A stretch of 6,910 bases of DNA from Bacillota bacterium (GTDB taxonomy: Bacteria > Bacillota > Sulfobacillia > Symbiobacteriales > Symbiobacteriaceae): assembly GCA_028287415.1 (NCBI GenBank), contig JAQBPS010000541.1, positions 1 through 6,910 of the forward strand, read 5' to 3'. A model generated the notes under the pieces. The model did not search any database, had not been told where the DNA came from, and saw only the letters and a program-made list of their open reading frames with translations. Shown piece after piece: positions 1 through 6,910 of the stretch (position 1 is its first letter; each line of letters begins with the position of its first letter). Position numbers and translations under genes: made by a program.

Positions 1-1189
1 TGAAGCACATGTCCGTGTACCAGTCGCCCGCCGGGTAACGGGTGAAATCACCGCCCGGGGCGGCCACGGCCACAAAGCCCTTCCCGTAGTTCGAGTAGCT
101 GGCGAGGCTCTTGTCCGGCCCCGTCGCGGAGACCGCAATCGCGCCCCGCAGGCCTGCCGGAACCACGACGCCCTTGCCCTCGAAGTGATACCCGTCCGCA
201 GCGTACAGTTCGTTCAGAGATGCAACGATCGCTTTCGGATCCGCACCGTTGACACCTTCATTACCCGCCGCAGCCACCACGACCACATTCTTGTCCGAGA
301 CGTACTCAAAGGCCCGCTTCCAGGCTGCCAGGTCAGCGTGATCATCACCCAGGTCGTAGGTGATGCCCGTGGCCGGGTCGGTCCAGGTCACCTTGCCCAC
401 AACGTCATAGCCGCCCAGGCTCATGGAGATCACGTCAACCCGGTCGTTGGCGGCTTGAACCATGGCGCCGGTAATCCATGCCGTCTGCCCCGAGCCGTCC
501 GCCGGGAAGACGCGATATGCGCGCACGCCCAGATTCGGCCCAACCCCGTAAATCCGGCCGTTGCCAGCGATCGCCCCCGCGACATGGCTGCCGTGGCCGT
601 TGCGATCCCCGTAGTCGTTGGGATCACCGGTTTCAGTCGCATCGCCGTTCGCACCCGCCGGCACGAAGTTCCGGCCACCGACCACATTCGCCTTCAAGTC
701 GTTGTGGTTCGCAAAAATACCGGTGTCGATGATGCCCACCGTAGTCTTATGCGAGCCCTTGCTCAGGCGCCAGCTGGCACCATTCTCTGTCACCTGTTTG
801 ATGTCCCACTGGTACTGGTTGTACAGGTCGCCGGGACCCGCCAGCGCCTTGGCAGCGGCGGTCTCCTGCAGCTTCTGCGTGCGTGCGACCTGAAGCTTCC
901 AGCTCAGAGAGGGCGCTGCATAACGAACGCCCACGACCTTCTGCAAACTCGGCAGTGCGCTCGCCTTGGCGGTGACTTGCACCATACCGACTTCCGGGAC
1001 GGTCGTGAGCACCCTGGCACCGGTCTTTTCAATCTGTTCGCGAGCGCCTGGCGGCAGGGATTTCCCCTGGAAGACAACGGTGAACGTGTAATCACGGTCA
1101 CTGCGGGCTGAAGCGGACATCGGCGCAATCGCTGCAATCATGAGCAGCGCCAAACTCAGAATCCCAATGCGTCTCAGCAGCCTGGGCAA
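1..1189 (-). CDS. Secreted subtilisin-like serine protease (S8 family), 3' end cut off by the window
   Basis: The minus-strand frame is open from TTG 1189-1187 to the window edge (396 complete codons). Residues 1-28 form a classical signal peptide: basic start (MPRLLRR), hydrophobic core, and SASA before a probable cut after Ala28. Residues about 34-99 resemble an I9-type inhibitory propeptide. The peptidase domain shows catalytic Asp155 in VGIIDTG, catalytic His199 in NGHGSHVAG, SMSLGG at 255-260 and the oxyanion-hole Asn310 in AAAGNEG. The catalytic Ser (GTSMA-type motif) would lie beyond the window, so activity cannot be confirmed. Known S8 enzymes of this form are exported as zymogens and degrade extracellular protein. 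The TTG start is chosen because it gives a full signal peptide and has GGAGG seven bases upstream. The stretch between SMSLGG and the Asn motif is longer than in classical subtilisin. A specialised role, such as leader-peptide processing, cannot be excluded. Confidence 0.93.
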   Translation of the reverse strand, partial: MPRLLRRIGILSLALLMIAAIAPMSASARSDRDYTFTVVFQGKSLPPGAREQIEKTGARVLTTVPEVGMVQVTAKASALPSLQKVVGVRYAAPSLSWKLQVARTQKLQETAAAKALAGPGDLYNQYQWDIKQVTENGASWRLSKGSHKTTVGIIDTGIFANHNDLKANVVGGRNFVPAGANGDATETGDPNDYGDRNGHGSHVAGAIAGNGRIYGVGPNLGVRAYRVFPADGSGQTAWITGAMVQAANDRVDVISMSLGGYDVVGKVTWTDPATGITYDLGDDHADLAAWKRAFEYVSDKNVVVVAAAGNEGVNGADPKAIVASLNELYAADGYHFEGKGVVVPAGLRGAIAVSATGPDKSLASYSNYGKGFVAVAAPGGDFTRYPAGDWYTDMCF

Positions 1190-1196
1190 GCCACCG

Positions 1197-1201
1197 CCTC
1201 C
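1197..1201 (-). promoter_or_regulatory. Ribosome binding site of the subtilase gene
   Basis: GGAGG on the minus strand, followed by seven bases and then TTG. It decides the start: the in-frame ATG codons further in (residues 17 and 24 of the proposed protein) would remove most of the signal peptide. Confidence 0.75.
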
Positions 1202-1303
1202 ATGAAAGTCAAAATGGGGGGAACGTGCACACTGCTAAGATTAAACATCATATGGTCCAAATCCTTCCACGTGAGGAGATTCATGCTAATTTTGTGGCAA
1301 ATC

Positions 1304-1336
1304 AAAAAACGCCTCCCGCTGTGGGGGAGGCGTTTT
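1304..1336 (-). terminator. Intrinsic terminator after the oppD-oppF pair
   Basis: Perfect 12-bp inverted repeat: AAAACGCCTCCC (1306-1317) pairs with GGGAGGCGTTTT (1325-1336) across a 7-base loop. On the minus strand the hairpin is followed by six T (complement of 1304-1309). It begins 15 bases past the oppF stop and ends the ATPase operon before the protease gene. The plus-strand reading has only four T, so its main direction is minus. Confidence 0.93.
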
Positions 1337-1351
1337 GCGGTTGCGCTTCGA

Positions 1352-2365
1352 TCAGGCGCCAGTACGGAGGTGGCAGGCCACCCAATGGTCCGGGCCGACC
1401 TCGATCATCGGCGGCTCCACGGTCTTGCACTTCTCGCCGACCTGCGCCGCGTAGCGGCAGCGGGTGTGGAAGCGGCAGCCCGAGGGTGGATTGACCGGCG
1501 AGGGCACGTCGCCCTCCAGCACGATCCGCTCACGCCGGATGGTCGGATCGGGGATCGGAATGGCGGACATGAGGGCCTCGGTGTAGGGGTGCAACGGGTT
1601 GGCATACAGCTCGGCGGACGGGGAGATCTCCACCATCTTGCCGAGGTACATCACGCCGACACGATCCGACACATGCTTCACGACCGACAGGCCGTGGGCG
1701 ATGAAGAGGTAGGTCAGATTGAACTCCTTCTGGAGATCCTCCAGCAGGTTGACCACCTGGGACTGAATCGACACGTCAAGCGCGGAGACCGGCTCGTCGC
1801 AGACGATCAGCTTTGGGTTGAGTGCGAGGGCACGGGCAATGCCGATACGCTGACGCTGGCCGCCGGAGAACTCGTGGGGATAGCGGCGGGCGTGGAACGG
1901 AGCCAGACCGACCACATCCAGGAGCTTGTTGACGCGGTTCGTCTTCTCCTGGCCCCGGGCGACGCCGTGAATCTCCAGCGGCTCACCGACGATCTCACCG
2001 ACGGTCATGCGGGGGTTCAGCGAAGCGTAGGGGTCCTGGAAGATGATCTGCATCTCGCGGCGGAGCTTGCGCATCTCCTCGCGCTGCAGCTTGAAGATGT
2101 CCTTGCCCTCGAAGAACACCTCGCCCTCGGTCGCCTCCTGAAGGCGGAGGAGCACCTTGCCGGTGGTGGTCTTGCCGCAGCCGGACTCGCCTACGAGGCC
2201 GAGGGTCTCGCCGCGGCGGACGTTAAAGTTCACGCCGTCAACGGCCTTCACGTGGCCGACGGTTTTGGAGATAAGGCCCCCACCGGAGATGGGGAACCAC
2301 TTCTTCAGATTCTTGACCTCCAGCAGGATGTCTTGCTTTGTCACAGGCTGAATAGCGGACGTCAT
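1352..2365 (-). CDS. oppF: Peptide ABC transporter ATP-binding protein, OppF/DppF type
   Basis: This 337-residue protein has the usual family length. Such proteins are one of two cytoplasmic ATPases that drive oligopeptide or dipeptide import through a permease pair. Visible motifs: Walker A GESGCGKT (59-66), Q-loop Gln110, signature FSGGQRQR (166-173), Walker B LIVCDEP (186-192), D-loop SALD (194-197) and switch His224. The C-terminal oligopeptide/dipeptide region starts at HPYTEAL (259-265) and holds Cys297, Cys303, Cys313 and Cys331, the arrangement linked to an iron-sulfur cluster in some Dpp ATPases. The residue after the switch His is Gly (IAHGLSVV) rather than the usual Asp. ATG 2365 directly follows the upstream gene's TAA, which points to translational coupling. 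The N-terminal sequence with [18 protein letters not shown] is typical of the F rather than the D subunit. Opp versus Dpp substrate cannot be told from sequence. No permease or binding-protein gene is in the window. Confidence 0.95.
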   Translation of the reverse strand: MTSAIQPVTKQDILLEVKNLKKWFPISGGGLISKTVGHVKAVDGVNFNVRRGETLGLVGESGCGKTTTGKVLLRLQEATEGEVFFEGKDIFKLQREEMRKLRREMQIIFQDPYASLNPRMTVGEIVGEPLEIHGVARGQEKTNRVNKLLDVVGLAPFHARRYPHEFSGGQRQRIGIARALALNPKLIVCDEPVSALDVSIQSQVVNLLEDLQKEFNLTYLFIAHGLSVVKHVSDRVGVMYLGKMVEISPSAELYANPLHPYTEALMSAIPIPDPTIRRERIVLEGDVPSPVNPPSGCRFHTRCRYAAQVGEKCKTVEPPMIEVGPDHWVACHLRTGA

Positions 2366-3364
2366 TTAGGCACTAACCCCCTTGGCAAGACGATCAGTCG
2401 CGAGGAAGCATGCCACCCAGCGTCCGGGAGCGATCTGCTCGAGCGGCGGCTGTGTCTCCCGGCACTTGTCGATGGCGTACGGGCAGCGCGGGTTGAAGCG
2501 GCAGCCCTCAGGCATGTGCAGCGGATTCGGCACGACGCCCTCGATCACATGGAGCTTACCGGCCTCGGCATCCATACGGGGGACGGACTTGAGCAAGCCC
2601 TCGGTGTACGGGTGGATCGGGTTCTTGAAGATGGAGACGACGTCGCCCTCCTCAACCACCTTGCCGGCATACATGACCACAACCCGCTCGGCCATTTCAG
2701 CCACGACGCCCAGGTCATGGGTGATCAGCATGATTGCCATGCCCAGTTCCTTCTTCAGCCGCTTCATCAGCTCGAGGATCTGAGCCTGAATGGTCACGTC
2801 CAGTGCGGTGGTGGGCTCGTCGGCCACCAGCAACTTCGGGTTGCAGGAGAGCGCCATGGCGATCATGACACGCTGCCGCATGCCCCCGGAAAGCTGGTGC
2901 GGATACTCCTTGACGCGGCGCTCGGGCAGCGGAATGCCGACCAGGCGCAGCATATCAATCGCCTTGTTGATAGCCTCCCGGTGATTGAGGCCCTGGTGCA
3001 GCTGAATCGCCTCGGCGATCTGGTCACCAATGGTATAGACAGGGTTGAGCGAGGTCATGGGCTCCTGAAAGATCATTGAAATGTCGTTGCCGCGGATCTT
3101 GCGCATTTCCGACTCCGACTTCTTCAGCAGGTCCTGGCCCTCGAAGAAAATCTCACTGCCTTCCATAATCTTGCCGGGCGGCATGGGGATCAGGCGCATC
3201 ACGGACAAGCTCGTCTGGCTCTTTCCGCAGCCGGACTCACCCACAACACCGAGCGTCTCGCCGCGCTTGACATGGAGGTTCACCCCGTCAACGGCCGGCA
3301 CGACGCCATCCTCGGTGTAGAAGTAGGTCCTGAGGTTGCGAATATCCAGCAGTTTCTCGCTCAT
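2366..3364 (-). CDS. oppD: Peptide ABC transporter ATP-binding protein, OppD/DppD type
   Basis: This 332-residue protein is the first gene of a two-gene ATPase operon and would pair with the F subunit as a heterodimeric motor for peptide uptake. Motifs: Walker A GESGCGKS (42-49), Q-loop Gln100, signature LSGGMRQR (158-165), Walker B LLVADEP (178-184), switch His216 in ITHD. The C-terminal region starts at HPYTEGLL (251-258) and ends with Cys288, Cys294, Cys301 and Cys319 (spacing X5, X6, X17), the cysteine set of D-type subunits that can bind an iron-sulfur cluster. LSGGMRQR and the N-terminal [15 protein letters not shown] are characteristic of the D subunit. ATG 3364 has GAGGAG seven bases upstream. 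The gene follows a 325-base intergenic region that must hold its promoter. All catalytic residues are present. Whether it serves oligopeptides, dipeptides or another solute is not visible, because the permease genes are absent. Confidence 0.95.
   Translation of the reverse strand: MSEKLLDIRNLRTYFYTEDGVVPAVDGVNLHVKRGETLGVVGESGCGKSQTSLSVMRLIPMPPGKIMEGSEIFFEGQDLLKKSESEMRKIRGNDISMIFQEPMTSLNPVYTIGDQIAEAIQLHQGLNHREAINKAIDMLRLVGIPLPERRVKEYPHQLSGGMRQRVMIAMALSCNPKLLVADEPTTALDVTIQAQILELMKRLKKELGMAIMLITHDLGVVAEMAERVVVMYAGKVVEEGDVVSIFKNPIHPYTEGLLKSVPRMDAEAGKLHVIEGVVPNPLHMPEGCRFNPRCPYAIDKCRETQPPLEQIAPGRWVACFLATDRLAKGVSA
2376..2383 (-). promoter_or_regulatory. Ribosome binding site of oppF inside the oppD tail
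   Basis: AAGGGGGT lies within the last codons of oppD (Lys-Gly-Val-Ser-Ala-stop), 10 bases before ATG 2365. It could pair with all eight bases of a standard anti-Shine-Dalgarno sequence if one G-U wobble is allowed. Together with the TAA/ATG junction it suggests coupled translation. Confidence 0.55.
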
Positions 3365-3371
3365 TGGCTCA

Positions 3372-3377
3372 CTCCTC
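3372..3377 (-). promoter_or_regulatory. Ribosome binding site of oppD
   Basis: GAGGAG on the minus strand, seven bases before ATG 3364; a standard strong site that supports this start. Confidence 0.8.
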
Positions 3378-3537
3378 GTTTCCTTCTGTTCTGCGTCTGG
3401 CCGGGGTCGATGGGGTTTGTATGACGCCCCAGGGAAACACGTACAGGGGAAGATGAGCCAAAGCGGGTCACTAATCAGACAAAAAAATTAACTATAGTTC
3501 TAGACCCTATAAATTCTTTGGGACGCTCTATTTCTCC

Positions 3538-3628
3538 TTCTGGTAGCGTATACGCTTTTTCAGGATGATTCGCGGCACGAACCACATGCCACTTTTATGC
3601 CAACCTGGGTTTCGGCATACTACCAGAA
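3538..3628 (-). promoter_or_regulatory. Possible structured leader RNA upstream of oppD
   Basis: Read as minus-strand RNA, the two ends pair perfectly over 9 bp: TTCTGGTAG (3628-3620) with CTACCAGAA (3546-3538). Directly next to this closing helix is a hairpin: TATGCC (3619-3614) with GGCATA (3601-3596), then a 2-base bulge and AAC with GTT around a CCAG loop. A third helix can form from GTGGTTCG (3585-3578) with CGAATCAT (3572-3565), allowing two G-U pairs. It competes with GTGGCA (3592-3587) and TGCCGC (3577-3572). AGCG-TATA-CGCT (3556-3545) can form a small fourth hairpin that shares two bases with the closing helix. The layout resembles a multi-branched aptamer, but it matches no riboswitch class I recognise and was folded only by eye. 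Confidence 0.3.
3545..3556. repeat. Perfect 12-bp palindrome
   Basis: AGCGTATACGCT is a perfect dyad in the oppD upstream region, about 180 bases before the oppD start. As DNA it could be an operator for a dimeric regulator; as RNA it could be a 4-bp stem with a UAUA loop. No regulator is known from this window. Confidence 0.45.
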
Positions 3629-3644
3629 AAATCGGTGCACAACC

Positions 3645-3676
3645 CAATGGCCTATTCGACAAGGGTCGACAATGGC
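3645..3676. repeat. Two overlapping pairs of 7-base direct repeats
   Basis: On the plus strand CAATGGC occurs at 3645-3651 and 3670-3676 (period 25), and TCGACAA at 3656-3662 and 3666-3672 (period 10, one helical turn). The second copies overlap by three bases. The cluster begins 14 bases past the stop of the anti-sigma-like gene. Spacing of one helical turn suits a protein-binding site, but chance is possible. Confidence 0.4.
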
Positions 3677-3689
3677 TAGTTGTATTCCG

Positions 3690-4691
3690 TCATCTTACCA
3701 CGTTTGTCTGAATGCTCCAAGGGCCTAAATAGTTTTGTACCCGAATATTACCCACCAGTTGCATGGGCAGGCGAACCAGCTTTGGCACGGCATATTGCAA
3801 TGTGACGTCGTTGCTGTTCCCGGGTGCCACAACACCGGACGGTGCAAGGAGCACACCGTTGTCGTCGCGCAGGGAGAGTTTCGGGAGTTCGCCCCGGAGC
3901 TTTTCCGATAGGCTGAGTTCCAACTGAAGCACACCGTCCACCAGCCCGTAGCGGCGCAGGGCGACCCCGAGGGGCGCTCCCGGAAGTGTGCCGGAAAACG
4001 CCTCCAGGCGGTCAGGGGGCGAGGGCAGGGGCAGCGTCCACCGTGTGAATGTCTGCTGGTTCACGCCCGCAAGCGTCATCCGGAAGCCGCTTTGTGAGGC
4101 GGGGAGGCGAAATAGCACCTGCACGTTGACGCCCCCGGCGTCGGGCGTTACCACGGGCGTGTACGAGTGCGGCTGCTCGCCGCTGAGACCCAGCACAACC
4201 CAGTTGTCAGCCGTCGGGGCGATTGCAGTACCATCAAAGCGGAACGTCGCCCACAACTGATCGCCGTTGGCGACCAGGGACTTCAGCAACAGGGTGACGC
4301 CCCCGCGGCTTTGCGAGGGTGCGGTGAAGCGCAGCTCGCGGGCGGCGCGGTCCGGCGCCGGCGCAGGGTTGGGCGCACCTGCGCGGAGCAGCGCCAGCCA
4401 GACGAGTGCCAGTAGCAGGAGCACGGTGAACAGGGCCAGCGCTCGCCGGAGTTGCGGGGGCACGGGCCGCTGCAGGTCTACCCAGGCGGGGCCGCCCGCC
4501 GCAAGCGTGGCGTCGCCGGCGGCAGCAACCGGGGCGCGATGGGAGCCGTGCCGGGCGCGCTGCGCCTCCGCCAGCAGGGCGCCGCAACGCTTGCACCCCG
4601 CCAGGTGCTGGACGACCCACGAGCGCTTGAACGGCGGCAGCACCCCGTCCGCATAATCCTTCAAGTATGTTGCAATCTGCTCACACTGCAA
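3690..4691 (-). CDS. Membrane-anchored zinc-finger (anti-sigma-factor-like) protein
   Basis: This 333-residue protein has three parts. The cytoplasmic N-terminus carries Cys3 and the HX3CX2C motif His29-Cys33-Cys36, the signature of zinc-binding anti-sigma domains (ZAS, zf-HC2). After an Ala/Pro-rich linker comes one transmembrane helix (about 84-102, rich in Leu/Ala/Val). The remaining 230 residues would lie outside the membrane and look like one or two beta-sandwich modules (about 130-225 and 239-330), loosely like DUF4179/DUF5643-type regions of Gram-positive anti-sigma proteins; this last match is by feel. Family members hold an ECF sigma factor inactive until an outside signal releases it. 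No sigma factor gene is adjacent, since ligA lies upstream, so the partner is unknown. The TTG start is preceded by AAGGGGGT seven bases upstream. The start lies about 30 bases beyond the ligA terminator, leaving little room for a promoter. Confidence 0.8.
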   Translation of the reverse strand: MQCEQIATYLKDYADGVLPPFKRSWVVQHLAGCKRCGALLAEAQRARHGSHRAPVAAAGDATLAAGGPAWVDLQRPVPPQLRRALALFTVLLLLALVWLALLRAGAPNPAPAPDRAARELRFTAPSQSRGGVTLLLKSLVANGDQLWATFRFDGTAIAPTADNWVVLGLSGEQPHSYTPVVTPDAGGVNVQVLFRLPASQSGFRMTLAGVNQQTFTRWTLPLPSPPDRLEAFSGTLPGAPLGVALRRYGLVDGVLQLELSLSEKLRGELPKLSLRDDNGVLLAPSGVVAPGNSNDVTLQYAVPKLVRLPMQLVGNIRVQNYLGPWSIQTNVVR

Positions 4692-4698
4692 TGCACCG

Positions 4699-4706
4699 AC
4701 CCCCTT
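4699..4706 (-). promoter_or_regulatory. Ribosome binding site of the anti-sigma-like gene
   Basis: AAGGGGGT on the minus strand, seven bases before TTG 4691. It supports this TTG start, which also places the zinc-binding Cys3 at the very N-terminus as in other members of the family. Confidence 0.65.
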
Positions 4707-4721
4707 GGATTGCGCGCAAAC

Positions 4722-4765
4722 AAAAACAGGACGCAGCCCCGGCCATGCACGGTGCTGCGTCCTGT
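4722..4765 (-). terminator. Intrinsic terminator after ligA
   Basis: Perfect 12-bp inverted repeat: ACAGGACGCAGC (4726-4737) pairs with GCTGCGTCCTGT (4754-4765) across a 16-base loop that can pair further (CCG with CGG). On the minus strand it is followed by five T (complement of 4722-4726). It begins 12 bases past the ligA stop. Confidence 0.92.
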
Positions 4766-4777
4766 CTGTGTCGTGTG

Positions 4778-6910
<2,133 letters not shown>

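Larger units (their letters stand above)
3365..3689. other. Intergenic region and 5' leader upstream of oppD
   Basis: A 325-base stretch between the stop of the anti-sigma-like gene and the oppD start, visibly richer in A/T than the genes, especially at 3481-3560. No convincing protein gene lies here on either strand. It holds two overlapping pairs of 7-base direct repeats (3645-3676), a stem-forming segment (3538-3628), a 12-bp palindrome (3545-3556), a 10-bp palindrome AACTATAGTT (3490-3499) and a run of seven T on the minus strand (complement of 3481-3487). I searched for a -35/-10 pair reading toward oppD. The best fit is TTGTGC, 17 bases, TATGCC (3642-3614), which is poor, so the promoter is unresolved and may use an alternative sigma factor. 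Confidence 0.7.

Noticed and set aside
185..1111. Plus-strand open frame of 308 codons, antisense to the subtilase
   Set aside because: The minus strand encodes an unmistakable S8 protease with signal peptide and catalytic motifs; the plus frame has no plausible start signal or domain.
1247..1252. TATGAT on the minus strand, 57 bases before the subtilase start, as a -10 box
   Set aside because: It matches five of six consensus bases, but no sequence at 16-18 bases upstream resembles a -35 box, so I cannot support a promoter.
1202..3079. Plus-strand open frame of 625 codons, antisense to oppD-oppF
   Set aside because: It is the mirror of two intact ATPase genes with every expected motif. High GC removes stop codons from the antisense frame; the translation is rich in His/Leu/Asp/Gly with no known domain.
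3627..3683. Possible terminator of the anti-sigma-like gene: ACAAC (3683-3679) with GTTGT (3643-3639), then five T at 3631-3627
   Set aside because: The stem is short, has a large interior loop and the T run lies seven bases from the stem; it does not compare with the two clear terminators.
3365..3689. T-box or known riboswitch before oppD
   Set aside because: No T-box AGGGTGGNACCGCG motif and no conserved core of a common riboswitch class was recognised; only generic pairing is visible.

Overview
This window looks like a piece of chromosome from a GC-rich, Gram-positive-type bacterium. The genes are rich in G/C at third positions, ribosome binding sites are strong purine tracts, three of the five starts are TTG or GTG, and the protein set (secreted subtilase, Opp/Dpp ATPases, membrane anti-sigma-like protein, NAD+-dependent ligase) fits a Bacillota/Clostridia-like organism. 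A Symbiobacterium-like host is my guess from overall protein style and is inference only. All five genes lie on the minus strand, so transcription runs from high to low coordinates. The long plus-strand open frames are antisense shadows.

Layout in the direction of transcription: (1) 6910-6800, a short stretch with no gene I can identify; (2) ligA, 6799-4778, a complete NAD+-dependent DNA ligase, closed by a strong intrinsic terminator at 4765-4722; (3) 4691-3690, a membrane-anchored zinc-finger anti-sigma-like protein that starts only about 30 bases after that terminator and has no sigma factor gene beside it; (4) a 325-base intergenic region, 3689-3365, more A/T-rich than the genes and dense in dyads and short repeats, including a possible multi-helix leader RNA at 3628-3538; (5) two peptide-ABC-transporter ATPase genes, oppD/dppD-like (3364-2366) and oppF/dppF-like (2365-1352), with TAA directly abutting ATG, closed by an intrinsic terminator at 1336-1304; (6) a secreted S8 subtilisin-like serine protease starting at TTG 1189 and running off the window before its catalytic serine.

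How the genes may work together: ligA is housekeeping. The two ATPases would power an oligopeptide or dipeptide importer, but the permease and binding-protein genes are not here and the ATPase pair has its own terminator, so they must work with membrane parts encoded elsewhere. An extracellular protease next to peptide-uptake ATPases is a sensible nutritional pairing, but the terminator between them argues for separate transcription. No mobile element, tRNA, rRNA or CRISPR array was seen. The part most worth a second look is the intergenic region upstream of the ATPase pair; nothing else clearly marks a new system.
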